Notes: a model not told the origin generated them from the sequence alone. Shown: positions 46,881 through 56,458, numbered from the stretch's first letter. The stretch: 64,000 nt of DNA from Rhodocyclaceae bacterium (GCA_020248405.1 JADCHQ010000040.1:1-64000), one strand, 5' to 3'. Made by a program: numbers and translations.

Positions 46881-49826
46881 TCAGCGCAGCGCCTGTGCCA
46901 GCACCCGCGCCACGTGCACCGCCTCGCGGCCGGCGGCGTCTCGCACCTGGTGGCGGCAACTGGTGCCGTCGGCCACCACCAGCGCATCGGGCGCGGCGCG
47001 CACGGCGGGCAGCAGGGCAGCCTCGGCCATGGCCAGCGACACCTCGTGGTGCTCGGCCTCGTAGCCGAAGGACCCCGCCATGCCGCAGCAACTGGACTCC
47101 ACGCTGCGGCGCACGAGGCCCGGCACCAGCGCCAGGGCAGCCTCCACGGGCGCCATGGCGCCGAAGGCCTTCTGGTGGCAGTGGCCGTGCAGCAGGACCT
47201 CGCGCTCCAGGGGCGCCAGTTCCAGGGGCAGGCGGCCCGCGGCGTGCTCGGCCACCACGAAATCTTCGAAGCCGGTGACGGCGACGACCAGTTCGCGCGC
47301 CGCCTCGCCGGGCAGCAGCGCCAGGAATTCGTCGTGGAAGGTGAACAGGCAGGAGGGCTCCAGCACCACCACGCGGCGGCCGGCCCGCACGTGGCGCGCC
47401 AGCGCCTCCAGCGTGCGGCGCGCTTCGGCGCGCGCCTCGTCCACCATGCCGGCGGCGAGCAGCGGCCGGCCGCAGCACAGCGGCCGGCCGCCACCGGGCG
47501 GCGACGCAACGCCGGCGCGCCAGCCGCCGGTGCGCAGCACGGTTAGCGCCGCGCGCAGGTTCTCGGGCTCGAACCATCGATTGAAGGTGTCGCCGAACAG
47601 CACCACCTCGCGCGCCGCGGACCCGCCACGGCGGGCACCGCGCTCCGGGCCGCCCGTGTCCACCGGCAGCGCGTCGCCTTCGCGGTCGCGGAAGGCATCG
47701 CGCCGCCAGCGCGGCAGGGCGCGACGCGCCGACAGGCCCAGCACGCGCTCCCCAAGCGCCGCCGCGCCGGGCAACCACTCGCGGGCGTTGGACAACGGCG
47801 CCAGGGCCGCGACCAGGGGCGCCAGGTCGGGCAGGCGCGCGATCAGCCGCTGGCGCAGGCTGCGCGGCACCCGCTGGTGGCGCTGGTGCAGCGCTTCGAT
47901 CTTGAGGCGCGCCATGTCCACACCCGTGGGGCACTCACGCCGGCAGCCCTTGCAGCCCACGCACAGGTCAAGGGCCTCGCGCACCGCATCGCCGGCCATG
48001 TCCTCCCCCGCAAGCTGGCCCGACAGGGCAAGGCGCAGGGTGTTGGCGCGCCCGCGGGTGAGGTGGCGCTCGTCGCGGGTGACGCGGAACGACGGGCACA
48101 AGGTACCAGCGTCGAACTTGCGGCAGTGGCCGTTGTTGTTGCACATCTCCACCGCGCGCAGCAGGCCGCCCCACTCCGACCAGTCCAGCGCCATGGGCGG
48201 CTCGGCGGGGCGGTAGCGCGGCCCGGCGCGCAGCAGGCGGCGATCGTCCATGGCCGAGGGCGCCACGATCTTGCCGGGGTTGAAGCGGTTGTCCGGGTCG
48301 AGCAGCGCCTTCACCTCGGCCAGCGCGGCGGTGAGGCGCGGGCCGAGGATGGGCTCGATCCACTCGGAGCGCACCAGCCCGTCGCCGTGCTCGCCGGAGA
48401 AGGCGCCCTTGTACTGGCGCACCAGGGCGCAGGCCTCCTCGGCGATGGCGCGCATCTTCAGCGCGCCGTCGGTCTTCATGTCGAGCACCGGGCGCACATG
48501 CAGCGTGCCCACGGAGGCGTGGGCGTACCACGTGCCGAGGGTGCCGTGGCGCGCGAACACCTCGTCCAGCCGGCGCGTGTACTCGGCCAGGTGCTCCAGC
48601 GGCACGGCGCAGTCCTCGATGAAGGACACCGGTTTGCCGTCGCCCTTCATGGACATCATGATGTTGAGGCCCGCCTTGCGCACCTCCCACAGGGCGCGCT
48701 GCTGGGCGGCGTCGGTGACGGGCAGCACCGCGCCGGGGGCGCCGTGGTCAGCCAGCAGTTCGTCGAGTTGCGCGAGCTTCGCCTCCAGCGCTGCGCGGTC
48801 CTCCCCGGCGAATTCCACCAGCAAAATCGCGTCGGGGCCGCCGCCGAACCAGCGCTCCACCACCGGGCGGAACTCGTCGTGGCCCAGCGCCAGGCCGATC
48901 ATGGTGCGGTCCACCAGTTCCACCGCGTCGGGGTCGAGGGTGACGATGTGCCGAGTGAGGTCCATGGCCTGGTAGAAGCGCCCAAAGCGGCACACGCCCA
49001 GCACCTTGTGGCGCGGCAGCGGCGCGAGCTTGAGCGTGAGGCGCCGGAACCACGCCAGCGTGCCCTCGGACCCCACCAGCAGGTGGGCGAGGTTGTGGGG
49101 CCGGTGGGGCTGCACCATGTCCAGGTTGTAGCCCTGCACGCGCCGCAGCACCGTGGGCCAGCGCGCCGCGATCTCGGCGGCCTCGCGGGCGGCGATGGCG
49201 TGGATGCGCTCCATGAGGGCGCGCGCCGCGCCGCCGGCCGCGGCCATCTGCTCCGGCGGCGCGAAGCACACCGCCGTGCCGTCGGCGAGCCACGCATCGA
49301 TCGCCTGCACGTTGTGGACCATGTTGCCGTGGCGGATGGAGCGCGCCCCGCAGGAATTGTTGCCCGCCATGCCGCCGAGCGTGGCCTGGGCGGCGGTGGA
49401 CACGTCTACGGGAAACCACAACCCCAGGGGCTTCAATTGCGCGTTGAGCGGGTCGAGCACCACGCCGGGCTGCACCTCGGCCAGGCGCGCCTCGGCATCC
49501 ACGCGCATCACCTCGCGCAGGTGCTTCGAGGTGTCGATCACCAGCGCCTCGCCCACGGTCTGGCCGCACTGGGAGGTGCCCGCGCCGCGCGGCAGCACCG
49601 GCACGCCGGCCTCGCGGGCGATCTCCAGGGCGGCCGCCACGTCCGCCTCGGTGCGCGGCACCACCACGCCCAGGGGCTCGATCTGGTAGATGGAGGCGTC
49701 GGTGGAATAGCGGCCGCGGGACGCGGCATCGAACAGCACCTCGCCCTGGATTGCGCCGCGCAGGCGCGCCGCCAGTGCTGGATCGCCGGGCTTGCGACGC
49801 AACCGGATCGGGGCACGCGCGTTCAC
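46881..49826 (-). CDS. Large FAD-linked/Fe-S oxidoreductase (GlcD-GlpC fusion, YdiJ-like)
   Basis: The protein of about 980 residues fuses two modules. The N-terminal half is a PCMH/FAD-binding oxidase: PRGAGTSQCGQTVGEALVID, GGMAGNNSCGARSIRHGN, and FSGEHGDGLVRSEWIEPILG for flavin binding and catalysis. The C-terminal half is Fe-S: CVGCKGCRRECPTGVD for a 4Fe-4S cluster and CCG motifs (CCGRPLL, SCCGMAGSFGYE) of the heterodisulfide-reductase type. This is the layout of D-2-hydroxyglutarate dehydrogenase YdiJ and of D-lactate or glycolate dehydrogenases. The start is GTG 49826 or TTG 49871. It is divergent from the aminotransferase at 49883. Confidence 0.85.
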   Translation of the reverse strand: MNARAPIRLRRKPGDPALAARLRGAIQGEVLFDAASRGRYSTDASIYQIEPLGVVVPRTEADVAAALEIAREAGVPVLPRGAGTSQCGQTVGEALVIDTSKHLREVMRVDAEARLAEVQPGVVLDPLNAQLKPLGLWFPVDVSTAAQATLGGMAGNNSCGARSIRHGNMVHNVQAIDAWLADGTAVCFAPPEQMAAAGGAARALMERIHAIAAREAAEIAARWPTVLRRVQGYNLDMVQPHRPHNLAHLLVGSEGTLAWFRRLTLKLAPLPRHKVLGVCRFGRFYQAMDLTRHIVTLDPDAVELVDRTMIGLALGHDEFRPVVERWFGGGPDAILLVEFAGEDRAALEAKLAQLDELLADHGAPGAVLPVTDAAQQRALWEVRKAGLNIMMSMKGDGKPVSFIEDCAVPLEHLAEYTRRLDEVFARHGTLGTWYAHASVGTLHVRPVLDMKTDGALKMRAIAEEACALVRQYKGAFSGEHGDGLVRSEWIEPILGPRLTAALAEVKALLDPDNRFNPGKIVAPSAMDDRRLLRAGPRYRPAEPPMALDWSEWGGLLRAVEMCNNNGHCRKFDAGTLCPSFRVTRDERHLTRGRANTLRLALSGQLAGEDMAGDAVREALDLCVGCKGCRRECPTGVDMARLKIEALHQRHQRVPRSLRQRLIARLPDLAPLVAALAPLSNAREWLPGAAALGERVLGLSARRALPRWRRDAFRDREGDALPVDTGGPERGARRGGSAAREVVLFGDTFNRWFEPENLRAALTVLRTGGWRAGVASPPGGGRPLCCGRPLLAAGMVDEARAEARRTLEALARHVRAGRRVVVLEPSCLFTFHDEFLALLPGEAARELVVAVTGFEDFVVAEHAAGRLPLELAPLEREVLLHGHCHQKAFGAMAPVEAALALVPGLVRRSVESSCCGMAGSFGYEAEHHEVSLAMAEAALLPAVRAAPDALVVADGTSCRHQVRDAAGREAVHVARVLAQALR

Positions 49827-49882
49827 CGGGGAATGATACGCGCCGAGCCGGACTAGACTCGCGGCTTCCAAGGAGAACAGAC

Positions 49883-51094
49883 ATGCATCACCGCCCCGGC
49901 CGCCACTTCCTGCAGATTCCCGGTCCCAGCAATGTGCCCGAGTCCGTGCTGCGGGCCACGGACCGGGCCGTGATCGACCACCGCGGGCCTGAGTTCGCGC
50001 AGCTCGGGCGCGAGGTGCTGGCCGGGCTGCGCGACGTGTTCCGCACCTCCGGGCCGGTGATCGTCTACCCGGCTTCGGGCACCGGGGCCTGGGAGGCGGC
50101 GCTGGTGAACACCCTCTCGCCGGGCGACCAGGTGCTGATGGCGGAGACCGGCCACTTCGCCACGCTGTGGCGCAACCTCGCCACGCGCCTGGGCCTGGAG
50201 GTGGAGTTCCTGCCCGGCGACTGGCGCCACGGCGCCGACCCTGGCGCCATCGAGGCGCGGCTCGCCGCGGACCGCGGCCACGCCATCCGCGCCGTGGCCG
50301 TGGTGCACAACGAAACCTCCACAGGCGCCACTTCCGACATCCCCGCCGTGCGCGCCGCCATCCACCGCGCCGGCCATCCCGCGCTGCTGATGGTGGACAC
50401 CATCTCCTCGCTGGGCTCCATGGACTACCGCCACGAGGAATGGGGCGTGGACGTGACCGTGGGCGGCTCGCAGAAAGGGCTGATGCTGCCGCCGGGGCTG
50501 TCCTTCAACGCCGTGAGCGCCAAGGCGCTGGAGGCCTCGCGCGACGCGCGCCTGCCGCGCTCGTACTGGTCGTGGGACGAGATGCTGGGCCCCAACCGCA
50601 GCGGCTTCTTTCCCTACACCCCCGCCACCAACCTGCTGCACGGGCTGCGCGAGGCGCTGGCGCTGCTCATGGCGGAAGGGCTCGACCAGGTGTTCGCCCG
50701 CCACGCGCGCCACGCCGAGGCCACGCGCCGCGCCGTGCGCGCCTGGGGCCTGGAGATCCTGTGCGCCGATCCGGCGCGCCACAGCGGCTCCCTCACCGCC
50801 GTGCTCATGCCCCCGGGCCACGACGCCGACCGGGTGCGCGCCGTCGCCCTGGAGCGCTTCGACCTGTCCCTGGGCACCGGGCTGGGCAAGCTGGCGGGCA
50901 GGGTGTTTCGCATCGGCCACGTGGGCGACCTCAACGATCTCACGCTGCTGGGCGCCCTGGCGGGCGTGGAGATGGCGCTCACCCTGGCGGGGGTGCCCAT
51001 CCGGCGCGAAGGGGTGCAGACGGCGATGGACTTTCTGTCGGGATCGCTGCGCCCGGCGGCGCTGCCCGGCGCGGCCGCCACCGCGCCCGCCTGA
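49883..51094 (+). CDS. Serine/alanine-glyoxylate aminotransferase family protein
   Basis: The 403-residue PLP enzyme belongs to class V aminotransferases: LQIPGPSNVPESVLRATDRA, YPASGTGAWEAALVNTLSPG, DTISSLGSMDYR and the PLP lysine in GGSQKGLMLPPG. Members transfer the amino group of serine or alanine to glyoxylate, removing glyoxylate made by glycolate oxidation or the serine cycle. AAGGAG lies about 8 nt upstream of ATG 49883. The neighbour is a divergent 2-hydroxyacid dehydrogenase type gene, so glycolate or glyoxylate metabolism is a reasonable joint theme. Confidence 0.87.
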   Translation: MHHRPGRHFLQIPGPSNVPESVLRATDRAVIDHRGPEFAQLGREVLAGLRDVFRTSGPVIVYPASGTGAWEAALVNTLSPGDQVLMAETGHFATLWRNLATRLGLEVEFLPGDWRHGADPGAIEARLAADRGHAIRAVAVVHNETSTGATSDIPAVRAAIHRAGHPALLMVDTISSLGSMDYRHEEWGVDVTVGGSQKGLMLPPGLSFNAVSAKALEASRDARLPRSYWSWDEMLGPNRSGFFPYTPATNLLHGLREALALLMAEGLDQVFARHARHAEATRRAVRAWGLEILCADPARHSGSLTAVLMPPGHDADRVRAVALERFDLSLGTGLGKLAGRVFRIGHVGDLNDLTLLGALAGVEMALTLAGVPIRREGVQTAMDFLSGSLRPAALPGAAATAPA

Positions 51095-51096
51095 GC

Positions 51097-51115
51097 GGCC
51101 GGCGGCGCGCCGGCC
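51097..51115. terminator. Hairpin between convergent aminotransferase and Rieske genes
   Basis: GGCCGGC (51097-51103) and GCCGGCC (51109-51115) form a 7-bp all-GC stem with a 5-nt loop in the 22-bp gap between two convergent stop codons. It is followed by TT on the plus strand. A bidirectional terminator is likely. Confidence 0.5.
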
Positions 51116-51116
51116 T

Positions 51117-51482
51117 TCAGCCCGCCACCCGCACCACGCCGTCCACCACCTGCACGGGCACCGCCTCCAGCGACTTGCCCGCGCAGGGCCCGTCCTCGCA
51201 GAAGCCGTCCTCGTAGCGAAACACGGCGCCGTGGGTGGCGCACACGATCCACTCGTGATCGAAGGTGGTGAAGCGATCGGGCTGGTCGTTGAGCGCAACC
51301 CACTGGTGCGGGCAGGCGTTCACATAGCCATGCACCTGGCCGTCCTTGCGCACCACCACCACCGCCAGCGCTGTATGACCGGCGCCGAACCGCCGCTCGC
51401 GCCCCTCGCCCTCGGGAATGTCCTCCAGCGCGAGCAGCGCCGTGCCGGCCGCAGGCGCATCCGGATGCTCGCGCCAGGCCAC
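51117..51482 (-). CDS. Small Rieske [2Fe-2S] protein
   Basis: The 121-residue soluble protein has the Rieske cluster motifs C57-P-H59 (NACPHQW) and C81-A-T-H84 (VCATHGAVF), with an extra CEDGPC segment. Rieske ferredoxins donate electrons to oxygenases or act as redox sensors. GTG 51482 is chosen: it lies 2 nt after the stop of the 66-aa gene (TGACGGTG). It is the last gene of a long minus-strand run and the partner of the 66-aa, PII-like and SbtA genes. No oxygenase is nearby, so the electron acceptor is unknown. Confidence 0.82.
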   Translation of the reverse strand: MAWREHPDAPAAGTALLALEDIPEGEGRERRFGAGHTALAVVVVRKDGQVHGYVNACPHQWVALNDQPDRFTTFDHEWIVCATHGAVFRYEDGFCEDGPCAGKSLEAVPVQVVDGVVRVAG

Positions 51483-51484
51483 CG

Positions 51485-51685
51485 TCAGAAGGGTTTGCCG
51501 CCGCAACTGCGCGGCTGGGCGTACACCACGCCGAAGGGCGGATCGCGCTCGGCGAAAAACCGCCCCACCAGGACGCCTTCGCACACGGCGTTGATGCCGG
51601 CCGGTGCATCGGTCTGCTCGAAGCGCACCGACGGGTACTCGAAGCGCAGCTTGCTGCGCCAGGCGCTCAGGTCCGGGTAGGTCAC
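51485..51685 (-). CDS. Unrecognised 66-residue protein between PII-like and Rieske genes
   Basis: The protein reads DLSAWRSKLRFEYPSVRFEQ, then INAVCEGVLVGRFFAERDPP and VVYAQPRSCGGKPF. I cannot assign a family. It has two cysteines and a predicted helix-strand pattern, no signal peptide and no membrane segment. The start is GTG 51685, just after the PII-like stop (TAGGCGTG), and the stop is 2 nt before the Rieske start. The tight packing argues that it is a real gene. Confidence 0.6.
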   Translation of the reverse strand: MTYPDLSAWRSKLRFEYPSVRFEQTDAPAGINAVCEGVLVGRFFAERDPPFGVVYAQPRSCGGKPF

Positions 51686-51687
51686 GC

Positions 51688-51999
51688 CTAGAACTTCTCC
51701 GGCCGCAGCACGCCGATGTCGGCGGTGAAGATGGTGGTGGCGTAGTGGGCGGAGTACTCGGCGCGCACGTGCTCGGCGATGGCGCCGGCCACCTGCTCGT
51801 CGCAGATTACTTCCATGCGGATGTTGCGGTCACCCTCCCAGGCGGCGTCGCGGGCGCCGTGGCGGCCGCCGCCGCGCACGTCCGAGAGCGTGTAGCCGTG
51901 GGCGCCCAGGTGCAGCACGTCCTTCACCAGCAGGGGTTCGAGGGCGGCCTCGGTGATGATCACGATCAGTTTGCGAGGATGGACCTGCATGTCAGCCAC
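51688..51999 (-). CDS. PII-like signalling protein
   Basis: The 103-residue protein has the PII (GlnB/SbtB) fold pattern. LIVIITEAALEPLLVKDVLHLGAHGYTLSDVRGGGRHG is strand-helix-strand and T-loop base, and IRMEVICDEQVAGAIAEHVRAEY is the second repeat. The T-loop is short and lacks the uridylylation Tyr51 context, and there is no C-terminal disulfide motif of cyanobacterial SbtB. The gene overlaps sbtA by 8 nt, matching SbtB, which gates SbtA through adenine-nucleotide binding. Confidence 0.82.
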   Translation of the reverse strand: MADMQVHPRKLIVIITEAALEPLLVKDVLHLGAHGYTLSDVRGGGRHGARDAAWEGDRNIRMEVICDEQVAGAIAEHVRAEYSAHYATTIFTADIGVLRPEKF

Positions 52000-52927
52000 C
52001 GTAGAGGGCTTCGGCCATGCGCTGGTAGAGCGGGATGCCGAACAGCACGTTGAAGGGGAAGGTAACGCCCAGCGAAGCCGCCAGCGACAGCGAGGGATTG
52101 GCCTCGGGCACGGCGATGCGGATGGCGGCGGGCGCGGCGATGTAGGAGGCGCTGGCCGCCAGCGTGCCCAGCAGCATGGCCCCGCCCGCCGACAGCCCGA
52201 TGGTCTTGCCCACCCACAGCCCGATGGCCGCGAACACCACCGGCATGAGCGTGCCGAAGGCCACCAGGAAGGGCCCGGTGCGCGCCAGGTCCCGGATGCG
52301 CCCCGCCGCCACCAGCCCCATCTCCAGCATGAACAGCGCGAGCACGCCCTTGAACAGCTCGAAGAACAGCTTGGCCTGAGGTTCCAGCGCCTTGGGCCCG
52401 GCGATCCAGCCGATCACCAGCCCGCCCGTGAGCAGCACCACGCTGCGCCCCAGGAACACCTCGTGGGCCAGGGTGCCCCAGCGCACCTGCCGCCCGCCGC
52501 CCACCTTGGCCAGCAGGATGCCCACCACGATGCCCGGCACCTCCAGCAGCACCACGAACAGCGGCATGTACTGCTCGTGGGACACGGCGCGGTCCACCAG
52601 GAAGGCCAGCGCCACCGCGAAGGTGACCATGCTCACCGAGCCGTAGTGGGCGGCGATGGAGGCGGCATCGGCGCGCCCGAACCGCCCCACGAAGCGCAGT
52701 ACCGGAAAGGCCATTAGCGGCAGCGCGAGCCCCAGCAGCAGCACCCCGCCCATCTGCGGCAGCAGCGGCCCCACGGGCACCTTGGCCAGCTCCACCCCGC
52801 CCTTCAGCCCGATAGTGATGAGCAGGAAGATGGACAACCCCTCGTACATGGCCTCGGGCAGGCGCAGGTCGCTGCGCGCCAAGCGGGCCAGAACGCCGAG
52901 CAGGAAGAACAGGACGATGGGATCCAT
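51992..52927 (-). CDS. sbtA: SbtA-family sodium-dependent bicarbonate transporter
   Basis: SbtA proteins are Na+/HCO3- symporters of the inner membrane. The 311-residue protein has about ten membrane helices in two inverted halves: LFFLLGVLARLARSDLRLPE, then LSIFLLITIGLKGGVELAKV, and later FGTLMPVVFAAIGLWVGK and ASYIAAPAAIRIAVPEANPS. The loop between halves contains the conserved SVSMVTFAVA and YEGLSIFLL blocks. ATG 52927 fits the family; the longer open frame is not similar. It is 8 nt downstream of tsaC. Confidence 0.9.
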   Translation of the reverse strand: MDPIVLFFLLGVLARLARSDLRLPEAMYEGLSIFLLITIGLKGGVELAKVPVGPLLPQMGGVLLLGLALPLMAFPVLRFVGRFGRADAASIAAHYGSVSMVTFAVALAFLVDRAVSHEQYMPLFVVLLEVPGIVVGILLAKVGGGRQVRWGTLAHEVFLGRSVVLLTGGLVIGWIAGPKALEPQAKLFFELFKGVLALFMLEMGLVAAGRIRDLARTGPFLVAFGTLMPVVFAAIGLWVGKTIGLSAGGAMLLGTLAASASYIAAPAAIRIAVPEANPSLSLAASLGVTFPFNVLFGIPLYQRMAEALYGG

Positions 52928-52935
52928 GGCCCGGA

Positions 52936-53907
52936 TTATGGCAGCGGCGCGGCCGCGCCCGCGGCGGCACGGGCGAGACGATCGCGCACCGCGTCCCACT
53001 CGTTCCCGGCGGGCGCTGCTTCCACCAGGATGACGCCGGCACCAGCGGCATCGAGTTCGCGCAGGTTGGTGTACAGGTGGCGTGCGTAGTCCGCGGCATC
53101 GGACGGCGCCTCGCGCCACAACCGCACCCGAGCACCCGGCGGCGCCGGGCGCCGCGCCAGCACCGCCGCGCCCTCGGCCGGCAGCGCGCGCTCGAGCGCT
53201 TCAGGCGCCACGAGCAGCAGCGGCGTGCGCGGCGCGTAGTGCGCGGCGAGGGTCCCCGAGGCGCGGGGCGCATCAGCGCCCGGCGCGGCCAATGGCTCGC
53301 CCAGCACCGCCTCGATGGCCGCCGCACCCAGCATGCCCGGCCGCAACAGCGCCGGTTTCAAGCCCGACAGATCGACGATGGCCGACTCGATGCCCACCTC
53401 CGGCGCCTCGCCCTCCAGGACCAGGTCCACCGCATCGCCCAGTTCGGCGCGCACGTCCCCGGCGCGCGTGGGCGAGATACGGCCGAAGCGATTGGCCGAG
53501 GGCGCGGCGATGCCGCCGCCAAAGGCTCTCAGCAGCGCCTGCGCCACTGGGTGGGAGGGCACGCGGATACCCACGCTGTCCTGCCCGCCCGTGACCGCAT
53601 CCGAAACACCGGCCGCGCGCGGCAGGATGAGCGTGAGGGGGCCGGGCCAGAAGGCGGCCGCCAGGCGCCGCGCCGCCTCGGGCACCAGGCGCGCCCACCG
53701 CGGCAGTTGGCCGGCCTCGGCCAGGTGAACGATCACGGGATGATCCGCGGGCCGCCCCTTGGCCGCGAAGATGCGCGCCACGGCTTGCGGATTGGACGCA
53801 TCCGCGCCCAGCCCGTAGACCGTCTCGGTGGGAAAGGCCACCAGCCCGCCCAAGCGCAGCACCGCCACCGCGCGCTCGATGTCGGCGGCGCCCGCCATGG
53901 CGCTCAC
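52936..53907 (-). CDS. tsaC: Threonylcarbamoyl-AMP synthase (Sua5/YwlC type)
   Basis: The enzyme makes threonylcarbamoyl-AMP from threonine, bicarbonate and ATP for the t6A modification of ANN-reading tRNAs. The 323-residue length is that of full Sua5. The YrdC domain ([64 protein letters not shown]) is followed by the extra Sua5 domain ([17 protein letters not shown] to the end). The GTG start at 53907 overlaps the purC stop (GTGA); ATG 53898 is an alternative. Confidence 0.93.
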   Translation of the reverse strand: MSAMAGAADIERAVAVLRLGGLVAFPTETVYGLGADASNPQAVARIFAAKGRPADHPVIVHLAEAGQLPRWARLVPEAARRLAAAFWPGPLTLILPRAAGVSDAVTGGQDSVGIRVPSHPVAQALLRAFGGGIAAPSANRFGRISPTRAGDVRAELGDAVDLVLEGEAPEVGIESAIVDLSGLKPALLRPGMLGAAAIEAVLGEPLAAPGADAPRASGTLAAHYAPRTPLLLVAPEALERALPAEGAAVLARRPAPPGARVRLWREAPSDAADYARHLYTNLRELDAAGAGVILVEAAPAGNEWDAVRDRLARAAAGAAAPLP

Positions 53908-54797
53908 TGCGTGAGCAGCCGCAGGGCCTCGCGGTACTTCTCGCCGGTACGCGCCAGCACCTCGTCGGGCAACGCCGGCGCGGGCGGCTGCTTGTTCCAG
54001 CGCTGCGCCTCGAGCCAGTCGCGCACGAACTGCTTGTCGAAGGAAGGCGGCGAGATGCCGGTGCGGTACTGGCCGGCGGGCCAGAAGCGCGAGGAATCGG
54101 GCGTGAGCGCCTCGTCGATGAGATAGAGCCGGCCAGCGGCGTCGGTGCCGAACTCGAACTTGGTGTCGGCGATGATGATGCCCCGGCCCCGGGCGAACGC
54201 GGCGGCCTCGGTGTAGAGGCGGACGGAAGCCGCGCGAACCTCGGCCGCGCGGGCCGCACCCAGCAACGTCTCGGCCTGGGCGTAGGTGATGTTCTCGTCG
54301 TGGGCGCCCTTGGGGGCCTTGGTGGAGGGGGTGAAGATCACCGCCGGCAGCTGTGCCGCCTCGGGCAGCCCGGGCGGCAGCGCGATGCCGCCAATGGCGC
54401 CGGTGCGCTGGTAGTCCTTCCAGCCCGAGCCCGCCAGATAACCGCGCACGATGGCCTCGATGGGCAGCGGCTTTAGCCGGCGCACCACGAAGGCGCGCCC
54501 GCGCACCTGGCTGCGCTCGGCGGGGGCCACCACCGACTCGGGGTCATCGCCCGTGAGGTGGTTGGGGATCACGTGGGCGAGCCTGTGAAACCAGAACGTG
54601 GACAGTGCCGTGAGCACCTCGCCCTTGCCCGGCACGGGCGTGGGCAGGATCACGTCGAAGGCCGACAGCCGGTCGGTTTGCACGATCAGCAGGCGCTGCG
54701 CGTCAACGCCGTAGAGGTCGCGCACTTTGCCGCGGTGCAGGAGGGGCAGGGAGGCGAGATGGGTTTCTTGAAGGGCGGGGGGCGTCATGGCGGGCAT
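53904..54797 (-). CDS. purC: SAICAR synthetase
   Basis: PurC couples CAIR with aspartate using ATP. The 297-residue protein has [55 protein letters not shown] and [15 protein letters not shown], in the longer eukaryote-like form seen in many betaproteobacteria. ATG 54797 overlaps the purK stop (TGATG); ATG 54788 is an alternative. It follows purE-purK, so three consecutive purine enzymes are together. Confidence 0.94.
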   Translation of the reverse strand: MPAMTPPALQETHLASLPLLHRGKVRDLYGVDAQRLLIVQTDRLSAFDVILPTPVPGKGEVLTALSTFWFHRLAHVIPNHLTGDDPESVVAPAERSQVRGRAFVVRRLKPLPIEAIVRGYLAGSGWKDYQRTGAIGGIALPPGLPEAAQLPAVIFTPSTKAPKGAHDENITYAQAETLLGAARAAEVRAASVRLYTEAAAFARGRGIIIADTKFEFGTDAAGRLYLIDEALTPDSSRFWPAGQYRTGISPPSFDKQFVRDWLEAQRWNKQPPAPALPDEVLARTGEKYREALRLLTQ

Positions 54798-55960
54798 CAG
54801 GCGGAGCGGGCCAGCGGCGTGCGACGGGCATCCTCGCGCAGGGCGGCACGGATGGCGAGCGCTTCCTCGGCAGCCTGCTGCACCGAGGGGGCAAGCACGG
54901 TGAAGTGGCCCATCTTGCGGCCCGGCCGCGCCTCGGTCTTGCCGTACAGGTGCAGCTTGGCGCGCGGGTTGGACAGCACGCGGGTCCAGTCGGGCTCGCC
55001 GGCGGCCCACAGGTCTCCCAGCAGGTTCACCATGACGCTGGGCGAGTGGGCCGACGGGTCGCCCAGGGGCAGGCCGCACATGACGCGCGCCTGCTGCTCG
55101 AACTGGGAGGTGACGCAGCCGTCGATGGTGTAGTGGCCGCTGTTGTGGGGCCGCGGCGCGATCTCGTTGGCCAGCAGCCGCTCGCCCTGCACCACGAAAT
55201 ACTCCACGCACAGCACGCCGCGGTACTCGAGCGCCTCGGCGGTGCGCACGGTGGCGCGCTGCACGGCCTCGGCCAGCGCCGCGGGCACCCGCGCTGGCAC
55301 CACCGACACATCCAGGATGCCCTCGGCGTGGGCGTTCTCGGCCACGGGGAAGGCGCGCGTGGCGCCGTCGAAGCCGCGCGCCACCACGCACGAGAGTTCC
55401 AGATCCAGGGCGAGGCGCTGCTCCAGCACGCAGGGCGCGCCGCCCAGCGCCTGGAAGGCGGAACGCGCCTCGGCCAGGTTCGCCACGCGCGCCTGGCCCT
55501 TGCCGTCGTAGCCGAAGCGCGCGCGCTTAAGGATGCCGGGGAACAGCGCCGGGTCGGCGGCCTCCAGGTGCGCCGCCGTCTCGATGACCGCGAAGGGCGC
55601 GGTGTCAAGGCCGATGCCGGCCAGGAAGCGCTTCTCGCGGGCACGGTCCTGGGCCACGGCCACGCTGGCGGCCGCCGGGCTCACCACGCAGTGCGCAGCC
55701 AGCCGGCCGAGGGCCTCGGCGGGCACGTTCTCGAATTCGGTGGTGACCGCGGCGCAGCGCGCGCCCAGCTCTTCGAGCGCGGCCGCATCCAGGTAGCCGG
55801 CCTGCAGGTGGGCATCGGCCACGGCGCCCGCGGGGCTGGCAGCGCCCGGGTCGAGCACCAGCACGCGGTAGCCCAGGCTCTGGGCGGCCATGCAGAACAT
55901 GCGGCCGAGCTGGCCGCCGCCCAGCAACCCGAGCCACGCGCCCGGCGGCACCGTCCTCAT
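54797..55960 (-). CDS. purK: N5-carboxyaminoimidazole ribonucleotide synthase
   Basis: PurK converts AIR, bicarbonate and ATP to N5-CAIR. The 387-residue ATP-grasp enzyme has [52 protein letters not shown] and [22 protein letters not shown] 55960 overlaps the purE stop (ATGA). The bicarbonate use is relevant because a bicarbonate transporter lies downstream in the same run. Confidence 0.95.
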   Translation of the reverse strand: MRTVPPGAWLGLLGGGQLGRMFCMAAQSLGYRVLVLDPGAASPAGAVADAHLQAGYLDAAALEELGARCAAVTTEFENVPAEALGRLAAHCVVSPAAASVAVAQDRAREKRFLAGIGLDTAPFAVIETAAHLEAADPALFPGILKRARFGYDGKGQARVANLAEARSAFQALGGAPCVLEQRLALDLELSCVVARGFDGATRAFPVAENAHAEGILDVSVVPARVPAALAEAVQRATVRTAEALEYRGVLCVEYFVVQGERLLANEIAPRPHNSGHYTIDGCVTSQFEQQARVMCGLPLGDPSAHSPSVMVNLLGDLWAAGEPDWTRVLSNPRAKLHLYGKTEARPGRKMGHFTVLAPSVQQAAEEALAIRAALREDARRTPLARSA

Positions 55961-56451
55961 GGAGGCGGCAGCGTGGCCGACTGCACGGCGGCGGTCTGCT
56001 CGGCGCGGAAGGCCGCCAGACGCGCCGCCAGCGCGGGGTCGGTGGTGGCCAGCAGCGCCACGGCGAACAGCGCGGCGTTGGCCGCGCCCGCCTCGCCGAT
56101 GGCGAAGGTGGCCACCGGCACGCCGCGGGGCATCTGCACGATGGACAGCAGCGAGTCGAGCCCCTTGAGGACGCGGCTCTGCACAGGCACGCCCAGCACT
56201 GGCAGGGTGGTCTTGGCGGCCACCATGCCCGGCAGGTGGGCCGCGCCGCCGGCACCGGCGATGATGCAGCGCAGGCCCCGGCCCGCGGCCGTGGCGGCGT
56301 ACTCGAACATGCGGTCCGGGGTACGGTGCGCCGACACCACATTGGCCTCGTAGGGCACCTCGAACTGCTGCAACAGGCGCGCGGCGTGGGACAGGGTGTC
56401 CCAGTCGCTGGTGGAACCCATCACGATTCCCACCACGGCGGCATTGCTCAT
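55957..56451 (-). CDS. purE: N5-CAIR mutase
   Basis: PurE moves the carboxyl group of N5-CAIR to C4, giving CAIR. The 164-residue class I protein has [27 protein letters not shown] (catalytic His), [19 protein letters not shown] and [20 protein letters not shown] 56451 is my start; ATG 56457, 2 nt after the psiE stop (56459), is an alternative. Confidence 0.95.
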   Translation of the reverse strand: MSNAAVVGIVMGSTSDWDTLSHAARLLQQFEVPYEANVVSAHRTPDRMFEYAATAAGRGLRCIIAGAGGAAHLPGMVAAKTTLPVLGVPVQSRVLKGLDSLLSIVQMPRGVPVATFAIGEAGAANAALFAVALLATTDPALAARLAAFRAEQTAAVQSATLPPP

Positions 56452-56458
56452 TGGCATC

